Positions 52,850 through 64,000 of a DNA stretch of 64,000 nucleotides are shown one piece after another. Numbering within the stretch: position 1 is the first letter of the stretch; the number at the start of each line of letters is the position of its first letter. The stretch lies in NCBI GenBank assembly GCA_034440575.1, contig JAOTOL010000986.1, forward strand, positions 1 through 64,000. Direction: 5' to 3'. The notes beneath the pieces are model-generated. The model was not told the origin of the DNA, did not search any database, and worked only from the letters and a program-made list of their open reading frames with translations. The DNA comes from Imbricaverruca yamaguchii (Eukaryota > Arthropoda > Thecostraca > Neoverrucidae). A program made the position numbers and the translations under genes.

Positions 52850-53645
52850 GAGCCATCGCCAACGGCCTCTTAAATAACCGCTCATAAGACGTCGTGCGGC
52901 TGCCTGGCGCCGCACGGCGTCCTGTTGCCATGGCGACTGGTCGGCTGGCGGCGCCGCGCTGTCTGCTCGGTTCTGAGAGGCACCGGAGAGCGACAGAGGA
53001 GAGAGCTGCCTGCCAGCCCGCCGCCGCCGGCTGCCGATGAACTGAAGATAGCGCCTCTCCCGCCGCGTGGGGCGCGCTTTGTGCACGCTTGTGCCGCCAG
53101 CAGATAACGCACCTGTCTGACGGAATGCCCTCCAAGCAATAAGTCGTGGTTCGCGGCGAACGAGTGATCGCCTTTGAAGTTGCCGCCGGCCCGACGACTG
53201 ATCAGCAGACATGAGGCGGCACCGCGGCCGCCAGCCGCCTGGCTTTCCGCCGCTGCATGCTCGACACATATCAGATGTCCACGTGCAGACCCGTTTGGGA
53301 CGCCGCGGTATTTGCATAGGTTGTCGTGCCGGTCGTGCCACCCGACCGCCGCCGAGTACAGTCCGCGTGGCCGGTGTACGCCGAGAGACCGACCCTGGAA
53401 AAACCCGCCGCCCCCGGCATCCGTCAATCACTGCCGCGGCCAGTATGTCGAGAGTGGCCGTGTCGTGTCGCGCCCACGCCGTCCCCATCGATAGCCTCGG
53501 TACGGTGCCACGCAGCATACCAGCCAGCGACATCTCACTCGGGGAGCTGGGCCGCGCTGCGCCATACCACGCCACGAACCTTCCCGCTTGTGTCAGCTCC
53601 GAGCAGCCAGGTCGTCGTTCAGGTCGACGGGCACGGTAGGTGCAA
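52850..53645. promoter_or_regulatory. CpG-island-like segment
   Basis: About 800 bp of non-repetitive DNA with a high density of CpG (for example GGCGGCGCCGCGC, GCCGCCGCCGG). It is bordered on both sides by AT-richer DNA, including a sharp drop at about 53645. Six overlapping open frames on both strands are the usual consequence. A promoter or first exon of an unseen gene is possible. No TATA, initiator or coding motif is compelling. Confidence 0.3.
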
Positions 53646-54220
53646 GTAAATGGCGTCTCCTGTCATTTGCCGCGTTTTACTTTGCTCTGTCATTCCTTTA
53701 TTTTTAATATCCTTTATTTCATATTAATCCAACAAAAACCTGGCTTAATGTAGGGACAGCAACGACTCAAGATCACGCAGAATGTACGGAAATGTACAAC
53801 ATTTAACACATTAAAAAGAAGCACAGCGAGTTCACTAGCACAAACGCACATTCACATATATGTACCAAATATCAGGCTAACACCGCAACCGTGACTAAAT
53901 AATCCGCAGCATGCAAGATTCAGACATGTATCCATCACGGCTCATTTCGTAGGCACCTCGGTAATTCTGCATTACCAGTCTGTCCCGCTTCTGACATTCT
54001 GCGACACATCTGATGATAATAACACCCATGGGCGTGCACACCCACGCCACAAGACGACCCCAGTGGCCTGGATACGTTCGACAAGGCAGAACGCCCCTGG
54101 CCGGCCGACGGTAGTGCGGGAACACTGACCAACCATGGTCGGTGATGTTCACCGAGCCTGACTGCCATACTAGGTAGGACTGACCTCGTTCTGAACCAGG
54201 TAGCCGCTGGGTGGCGACAG
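53646..54220. other. Unassigned flank of the 61-bp satellite
   Basis: AT-rich to about 53900. A minus frame then runs from the satellite down to 53895 and includes about 100 codons of non-repeat sequence with tryptophans and cysteines (for example GWSVFPHYRRPARGVLPCR). No family is recognised. Confidence 0.25.
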
Positions 54221-57200
54221 CGTCGCCGTCACTAGCTGTGGATGGTGCGGCGTCCCTGGACAGGTGACGACAGTGGCCGCCCACCACCGTCACCAGCTGG
54301 GGATGGTGCGGCGTCCCTGGACAGGTGACAACAGTGGTCAGTCGTCACCGTCACCAGCTGGGGATGGTGCGGCGTCCCTGGACAGGTGACGATAGTGGCC
54401 GCCCACCACTGTCACCAGCTGGGGATGGTGTCACGTCCCTGGACAGGTGACGACAGTGGCCGCCCAGCACTGTCGCCAGCTGGGGATGGTGTCACGTTCC
54501 TGGACAGGTGATGACTGTGACGACAGTGGTCAGTCATCACCGTCACCAGCTGGGGATGGTGTCACGTCCCTGGACAGGTGATGACAGTGGCCGCCCACCA
54601 CTGTCACCAGCTGGGGATGGTGCGGCGTCTCTGGACAGGTGACGACAGTGACCGCCCACCACTGTCGCCAACTGGGGATGGTGCGGCGTCTCTAGACAGG
54701 TGACGACAGTGGCCGCCCACCACCGTCACCAGCTGGGGATGGTGCGGCGTCTCTGGACAGGTGATGACAGTGGCCGCCCACCACCGTCACCAGCTGGGGA
54801 TGGTGTCACGTCCCTGTACAGGTGACGACAGTGGCCGCCCACCACTGTCACCAGCTGTGGATGGTGCGGCGTCCCTGGACAGGTGACGACAGTGGTCAGT
54901 CGTCACCGTCGCCAGCTGTGGATGGTGCGGCGTCCCTGGACAGGTGACGACAGTGGCCGCCCACCACTGTCGCCAGCTGGGGATGGTGTCACGTCCCTGG
55001 ACAGGTGACGACAGTGGCCGCCCACCACTGTCACCAGCTTGGGATGGTGTCACGTCCCTGGACAGGTGACGACAGTGGCCGCCCACCACTGTCACCAGCT
55101 GGGGATGGTGCGGCGTCCCTGGACAGGTGACGACAGTGGCCGCCCACCACCGTCACCAGCTTGGGATGGTGTCACGTCCCTGGACAGGTGATGACAGTGG
55201 CCGCCCACCACCGTCACCAGCTGGGGATGGTGTCACGTCCCTGGACAGGTCATGACAGTGGCCGCCCACCACTGTCACCAGCTGGGGATGGTGCGGCGTC
55301 TCTGGACAGGTGACGACAGTGACCGCCCACCACTGTCGCCAGCTGGGAATGGTGCGGCGTCTCTAGACAGGTGACGACAGTGGCCGCCCACCACCGTCAC
55401 CAGCTGGGGATGGTGCGGCGTCCCTGGACAGGTGACGACAGTGGCCGCCCACCACCGTCACCAGCTGGGGATGGTGTCGCCCTGGACAGGTGACGACAGT
55501 GGCCGCCCACCACTGTCACCAGCTGGGATGGTGCGGCGTCCCTGGACAGGTGACGACAGTGGCCGCCCACCACCGTCACCAGCTGGGGATGGTGCGGCGT
55601 CTCTGGACAGGTGATGACAGTGGCCGCCCACCACCGTCACCAGCTGGGGATGGTGTCACGTCCCTGGACAGGTGACGACAGTGGCCGCCCACCACTGTCA
55701 CCAGCTGTGGATGGTGCGGCGTCCCTGGACAGGTGACGACAGTGGCCGCCCACCACCGTCACCAGCTGGGGATGGTGCGGCGTCCCTGGACAGGTGACGA
55801 CAGTGGCCGCCCACCACTGTCGCCAGCTGGGGATGGTGTCACGTCCCTGGACAGGTGACGACAGTGGCCGCCCACCACCGTCACCAGCTGGGGATGGTGC
55901 GGCGTCCCTGGACAGGTGACGACAGTGGCCGCCCACCACTGTCACCAGCTGGGGATGGTGCGGCGTCCCTGGACAGGTGACGACAGTGGCCGCCCACCAC
56001 CGTGCCAGCTGTGATGGTGCGGCGTCCCTGGACAGGTGACGACAGTGGCCGCCCACCACTGTCGCCAGCTGGGGATGGTGTCACGTCCCTGGACAGGTGA
56101 CGACAGTGGCCGCCCACCACTGTCACCAGCTTGGGATGGTGTCACGTCCCTGGACAGGTGACGACAGTGGCCGCCCACCACTGTCACCAGCTGGGGATGG
56201 TGTCACGTCCCTGGACAGGTGACGACAGTGGCCGCCCACCACTGTCACCAGCTTGGGATGGTGTCACGTCTCTGGACAGGTGACGACAGTGGCCGCCCAC
56301 CACTGTCACCAGCTGGGGATGGTGTCACGTCCCTGGACAGGTGACGACAGTGGCCGCCCACCACTGTCGCCAGCTGGGGATGGTGTCACGTCCCTGGACA
56401 GGTGACGACAGTGGCCGCCCACCACTGTCACCAGCTGGGGATGGTGCGGCGTCCCTGGACAGGTGACGACAGTGGCCGCCCACCACTGTCACCAGCTGTG
56501 GATGGTGCGGCGTCCCTGGACAGGTGACGACAGTGGCCGCCCACCACCGTCGCCAGCTGTGGATGGTGCGGCGTCCCTGGACAGGTGACGACAGTGATCA
56601 GTCGTCACCGTCACCAGCTGGGGATGGTGCGGCGTCCCTGAACAGGTGACGACAGTGGCCGCCCACCACTGTCACCAGCTGGGGATGGTGGCACGTTCCT
56701 GGACAGGTGACGACAGTGGCCGCCCACCACCGTCACCAGCTGGGGATGGTGTCACGTCCCTGGACAGGTGACGACAGTGGCCGCCCACCACTGTCACCAG
56801 CTGGGGATGGTGCGGCGTCCCTGGACAGGTGACGACAGTGGCCGCCCACCACCGTCACCAGCTGGGGATGGTGCGGCGTCCCTGGACAGGTGACGACAGT
56901 GGCCGCCCACCACTGTCACCAGCTGGGGATGGTGCGGCGTCCCTGGACAGGTGACGACAGTGGCCGCCCACCACCGTCACCAGCTGGGGATGGTGTCACG
57001 TCCCTGGACAGGTGACGACAGTGGCCGCCCACCACTGTCACCAGCTGGGGATGGTGCGGCGTCCCTGGACAGGTGACGACAGTGGCCGCCCACCACCGTC
57101 ACCAGCTGGGGATGGTGCGGCGTCCCTGGACAGGTGACGACAGTGGCCGCCCACCACCGTCACCAGCTGGGGATGGTGCGGCGTCCCTGGACAGGTGACG

Positions 57201-58676
57201 ACAGTGGCCGCCCACCACTGTCGCCAGCTGGGGATGGTGTCACGTCCCTGGACAGGTGACGACAGTGGCCGCCCACCACTGTCACCAGCTGGGGATGGTG
57301 TCGCGTCCCTGGACAGGTGACGACAGTGGCCGCCCACCACTGTCACCAGCTGGGGATGGTGCGGCGTCCCTGGACAGGTGACGACAGTGGCCGCCCACCA
57401 CTGTCGCCAGCTGGGGATGGTGTCACGTCCTCTGGACAGGTGACGACAGTGGCCGCCCACCACTGTCACCAGCTGGGGATGGTGTCACGTCCCTGGACAG
57501 GTGACGACAGTGGCCGCCCACCACTGTCACCAGCTGGGGATGGTGGCACGTTCCTGGACAGGTGACGACAGTGGCCGCCCACCACCGTCACCAGCTGGGG
57601 ATGGTGTCACGTCCCTGGACAGGTGACGACAGTGGCCGCCCACCACTGTCACCAGCTGGGGATGGTGCGGCGTCCCTGGACAGGTGACGACAGTGGCCGC
57701 CCACCACCGTCACCAGCTGGGGATGGTGCGGCGTCCCAGGACAGGTGACGACTGTGGCCGCCCACCACTGTCACCAGCTGGGGATGGTGCGGCGTCCCTG
57801 GACAGGTGACGACAGTGGCCGCCCACCACCGTCACCAGCTGGGGATGGTGTCACGTCCCTGGACAGGTGACGACAGTGGCCGCCCACCACTGTCACCAGC
57901 TGGGGATGGTGCGGCGTCCCTGGACAGGTGACGACAGTGGCCAACCACCACCGTCACCAGCTGGGGATGGTGCGGCGTCCCTGGACAGGTGACGACTGTG
58001 GCCGCCCACCACCGTCACCAGCTGGGGATGGTGCGGCGTCGCTGGACAGGTGACGACAGTGGCCGCCCACCACTGTCACCAGCTGGGGATGGTGCGGCGT
58101 CCCTGGACAGGTGACGACAGTGGCCGCCCACCACCGTCGCCAGCTGGGGATGGTGCGGCGTCCCTGGACAGGTGACGACTGTGGCCGCCCACCACTGTCA
58201 CCAGCTGGGGATGGTGCGGCGTCCCAGGACAGGTGACGACAGTGGCCGCCCACCACTGTCGCCAGCTGGGGATGGTGCGGCGTCCCTGGACAGGTGACGA
58301 CTGTGGCCGCCCACCACTGTCACCAGCTGGGGATGGTGCGGCGTCCCTGGACAGGTGACGACAGTGGCCGCCCACCACCGTCACCAGCTGGGGATGGTGT
58401 CACGTTCCTGGACAGGTGACGACAGTGGCCGCCCACCACCGTCACCAGCTGGGGATGGTACGGCGTTCCTGGACAGGTGACAACAGTGGTCAGTCGTCAC
58501 CGTCACCAGCTGGGGATGGTGCGGCGTCCCTGGACAGGTGACGACAGTGGCCGCCCACCACTGTCACCAGCTGGGGATGGTGTCACGTTCCTGGACAGGT
58601 GACGACAGTGGCCGCCCACCACTGTCGCCAGCTGGGGATGGTGTCACGTTCCTGGACAGGTGACGACAGTGGTCTC
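54221..58676. repeat. 61-bp satellite, about 73 units
   Basis: The unit reads GTCACCAGCTGGGGATGGTG then CGGCGTCCCTGGACAGGTGA and CGACAGTGGCCGCCCACCAC(T/C); for example 57101 to 57162 is 61 bp. Two main alleles differ at GTGCGGCGTCC versus GTGTCACGTCC and are mixed along the array. A rarer form has GGTCAGTCGTCACCGTCACC instead of GGCCGCCCACCACTGTCACC (near 54333, 54527, 54893, 56589 and 58487). Each unit contains the imperfect dyad GGTGACGACAGTGG...CCACTGTCACC. Because 61 is not a multiple of three, short frames appear in all phases; none is a gene. Confidence 0.98.
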
Positions 58677-61612
<2,936 letters not shown>

Positions 61613-62091
61613 CCACGTCAAATCGCACAAGAATTGGCTATTTTGAACCCGACCCCCTCCGATTTTTATGAAAATTGATACACCTGTAGTGCCAAGTGAA
61701 CGAACCTCACACGCAAACTTTCAGCCCTGGGTGACCTCTGGGGCTAGATTTAGAGGTCATCCTAGGTCGCCTATTTTTACCGACTTGACAACAATCAAAT
61801 GCATATATATTAGATGTTAATTAACTTAGCGGAAGGACATTGGTGTTAAAGTGCGCAGAAACCCTTGGCCATTCAGAAATATGGCAAAAGTTGCACGTGA
61901 CCTCTCCGTGACCCTTGACCTAACGAGGTCAAAGTATAAAAATGCATTTTTCTATATGTTTGCCTGCCCCTAATTCGACTACACGTGGCTGAATTAATGG
62001 TCCTGATATTATCTAAGAACGTGCAAAAAAGAAAGGCGGAGACTCTAAAACTTTTTGAGATATCGGCCTTTGAGTAGGTATTGTCATAGGA

Positions 62092-62256
62092 CCAAATCGA
62101 AGCATGCCCCGATGCTATTTACCATATCATCGATGATAACTCTGGGTTCCTTGGTCCGATTATCGTCAAATTTGGTGGGCAAATCATCGGTGGCAAGCTG
62201 AACTATTTTCCATATTTTCAAGTTGTCCTGACCTCACATGACCTGGGAGTGACCTT
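62092..62256 (+). repeat. Left inverted arm of the right-edge transposon
   Basis: Matches the reverse complement of 63836-64000 along its full length. Conserved blocks include GCTATTTACCATAT, ATCGATGATAACTCTGG, GTCCGATTATCGTCAAATTT, CATCGGTGGCAA, CTGAACTATTTTCCA and TGACCTCACATGA. Confidence 0.9.
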
Positions 62257-62845
62257 TCCATTACAAGCCAACAGGGAAACAAAAATATTTTCCTGAACAA
62301 AAAACGCTGAATTTGGCTCGTACAGGCTATATTACCTAGTTTTAGGTTAGGCTACTCCAAACGAGCCAAGTTTTATTTTGAACAAGTGTCCTCTGCAAGG
62401 TCACGTGAGGTCACTATGAGGTCATGTCACACTTTCGTCAATAACTTTATGTAGAATCAAGATAGAGAAATAATTTTAATGCCATAGAGATCCTCTGGTT
62501 AATCATGATGTATAATATGATCAAGCTAGGTCATCACTTGACCTCGGTTTAGGGTGACCTGGAGGTAAACTGGGGTGAGGATCAAATGCTCAGCTAGCTA
62601 AGTCATGTGATACATCAATCAACGCGGCCTGACGTGGAAAATATAATTGTAACAAAATTATATTTCTATCTTTATTTTGGCAACAGTTATTCGCAAAAAA
62701 TATGTTTCCTCGGTTTTTATAGCCTGAATATATTGTTTCAGCTCGCGTGCGTTTCGTACTAACATTTTATCGGGAGGGCCAGTAAATGCTTCTGATATGC
62801 AAATAGCCGCGACCATAAAACAAGTTGAACAGCAGTACCGTATAT

Positions 62846-63844
62846 TCACGAAGAACTACCAACCTTTTTCGCCACACGTACCTCACGGCCCGTCTCGCTG
62901 CCGGAAAACCATCTCACAACCACCATACCATTACGTGGAGACGGAGTAACACGATGGACATTCCTTGTTCCCGGTATTGTGCGAGCAGCTGCGAATCTGT
63001 CATTCAACGCTTTGGTTTCTTTGACCCACTCGGTTTTGGGAAAATACTCCACGCACGTGCCGGTGGCATGGTTTTTTACAAACTGATAAAACTGGTCCGG
63101 GATCTCAATCAGAGTTCCTTGCAGACTTCCCTTTTTAGCTAACCTTTTCAACGTCCCACCAATGCCATCACACGGTCCCTTTCCGTGAGCGGTTGCGAAG
63201 AAATGCCACTCGGCGTCTATTCCAAAGTCGACGGAATGCTCTGCCAAATTTAGGAAATTCGTACAATTTTTGTATTGCGAGGCAGCCCCATCTGAAAAAT
63301 GAAATATCTTCTTGGGGCGCTGGCCTAATTCTGCTTCCAGGCGCTCAATGAGTTTTCCTTGAAACAGGTGGGCAGCCACAGTATCATGCGTCAGACAGTC
63401 GGAAATGGCAGAGTAAGAAAAATGTTTGAGGTCCCCTGCGTTGTTTCGCCAATAAGCCACAAACGGATGGATTGTCACCTGCAGTTTGTTCCAGTGATGG
63501 GACTGTACCTCATCCTGTGTAACCATAGCGTAGTTTTCGGAAAAATCTCCAATAACAATTACCTCTGCAGGAGCTAGTGTTTCCTTTAGGCCTTTCAGAT
63601 AATTGCCTTGGGCACGGGCGACAAAATTATGCTTTACAAGTATTTCCAGCTGCTCGCAAAATGATCGCACAAAATCTTCAGAAGTTTTCGTAACCATCTC
63701 TAAGGTGGACCTATCAGTATTAGTCCACTTTCGGTACTCAATGTTATCGATTTCTCGGTTATCATGAATCATATCATGGCCATGAATATTCACGTAAATT
63801 GCAATATTGCATGTATTTAGGCAATACAAACTTCCCAAGGTCAT
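62846..63844 (-). CDS. Transposase-like protein of an uncharacterised invertebrate family
   Basis: An uninterrupted 332-codon frame from ATG at 63844. In order: KWTNTDRSTLEMV (about residues 39-51), VIGDFSENY (D100), SHHWNKLQVTIHPFVAYW (115-132), FHFSDGAASQYKN (D185), and EWHFFATAHGKGPCDGIGG (E212, H220, D226) followed by KRLAKKGSLQG. I know this set of motifs from a widespread family annotated as uncharacterised in arthropods and cnidarians. The spaced acidic residues suggest a DDE/RNase H-type transposase, which is an inference. The family's usual N-terminal zinc-binding part is missing, so the product may be 5' truncated or spliced to an exon outside the window. The start codon lies just inside the right inverted arm. 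Unlike the other mobile-element genes here it has no stop or frameshift. The final SSS stop at 62846 comes earlier than I would expect, so the C-terminus may also be shortened. Confidence 0.7.
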   Translation of the reverse strand: MTLGSLYCLNTCNIAIYVNIHGHDMIHDNREIDNIEYRKWTNTDRSTLEMVTKTSEDFVRSFCEQLEILVKHNFVARAQGNYLKGLKETLAPAEVIVIGDFSENYAMVTQDEVQSHHWNKLQVTIHPFVAYWRNNAGDLKHFSYSAISDCLTHDTVAAHLFQGKLIERLEAELGQRPKKIFHFSDGAASQYKNCTNFLNLAEHSVDFGIDAEWHFFATAHGKGPCDGIGGTLKRLAKKGSLQGTLIEIPDQFYQFVKNHATGTCVEYFPKTEWVKETKALNDRFAAARTIPGTRNVHRVTPSPRNGMVVVRWFSGSETGREVRVAKKVGSSS

Positions 63845-64000
63845 GTTAGTTCATGTGAGGTCATGTCAACCTGAAAATCTGGAAAATAGTTCAGTTTGCC
63901 ACCGATGACTTGCGCAACAAATTTGACGATAATCGGACGAAGGTAACCAGAGTTATCATCGATAATATGGTAAATAGCCTCGGGACATGCATGCATTTGG
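63836..64000 (-). repeat. Right inverted arm of the right-edge transposon
   Basis: Reverse-complement partner of 62092-62256. It reaches the window edge still matching, so the arm continues outside. Confidence 0.9.

Larger units (their letters stand above)
61613..64000 (-). mobile_element. DNA transposon with inverted arms, right end cut
   Basis: The sequence from 62092 to 62256 returns as its reverse complement at 63836-64000, with roughly five of six bases identical by eye. Between these arms lies an intact transposase-like frame on the minus strand (62846-63844). The left part, rich in GACCT and GGTCA words, probably extends out to about 61613, where GGGGCATTCCACGTCAAATC looks like a terminal repeat start; this left end is an inference. 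If the element is symmetrical, its right end lies roughly 480 bp past the window. No target duplication can be checked. The superfamily is not assigned. Confidence 0.7.

Noticed and set aside
54221..58676. CRISPR array
   Set aside because: Units are directly adjacent without unique spacers, and the DNA is animal-like; it is a satellite.

Overview
The window looks like gene-poor, repeat-rich nuclear DNA of an animal, most probably an arthropod (crustacean or chelicerate). The reasons are very long dinucleotide microsatellites of (AT)n, (GT)n and (GA)n, many unrelated GC-rich minisatellites, a gag-like LINE ORF1 relic, and two transposase-like protein families that I know mainly as 'uncharacterized proteins' of arthropods and other invertebrates. 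No host gene could be identified with confidence, and there is no sign of bacterial gene organisation (no operons or ribosome-binding-site spacing). The species cannot be named from sequence alone.

Layout. 1-4.9 kb: CpG-rich unassigned DNA, a broken LINE ORF1 (about 925-1780, +) and a very degenerate 60-67 bp tandem repeat (3391-3640). 4892-7403: a complete but dead DNA transposon. It has an 8-bp target-site duplication, terminal inverted repeats of about 140 bp and a broken transposase-like gene on the minus strand; TIR ends, TSD length and protein motifs all point to the hAT superfamily. 7.8-16.3 kb: microsatellites, unassigned DNA and copy A of an approximately 0.9-kb dispersed repeat (11.17-12.05 kb). 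17-21.3 kb: a cluster of minisatellites (75, 66/78, about 34, 33, 40 and 41 bp). 22.9-23.5 kb: an unrecognised cysteine-rich open frame that may be an exon. 24-32 kb: mostly unassigned, AT-richer DNA with short repeats and a perfect hairpin at 31.7 kb. 32.9-41.9 kb: a second minisatellite cluster (GCTGATGGTGG type, 67, 44, 63, 45-50 and 12 bp, plus GGGTCT and GGCAGC hexamers), a 330-bp CT tract and a tRNA-derived SINE-like head. 44.6-47.7 kb: a second, badly broken copy of the same hAT-like transposase, interrupted by copy B of the dispersed repeat. 49.1-51.9 kb: a 34/20-bp satellite. 52.85-53.65 kb: a CpG-rich island-like segment. 54.2-58.7 kb: a 61-bp satellite of about 73 copies. 61.6 kb to the window end: a second type of DNA transposon, with an intact 332-codon frame between inverted arms and its right end outside the window.

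The recognised genes all belong to mobile elements and do not form a pathway. The clearest biological content is therefore (i) the structural link between an 'uncharacterized' arthropod protein family and a hAT-like element with visible ends, (ii) a different, possibly younger transposon at the right edge, and (iii) an unusual density of unrelated tandem arrays, which together occupy close to one fifth of the window.
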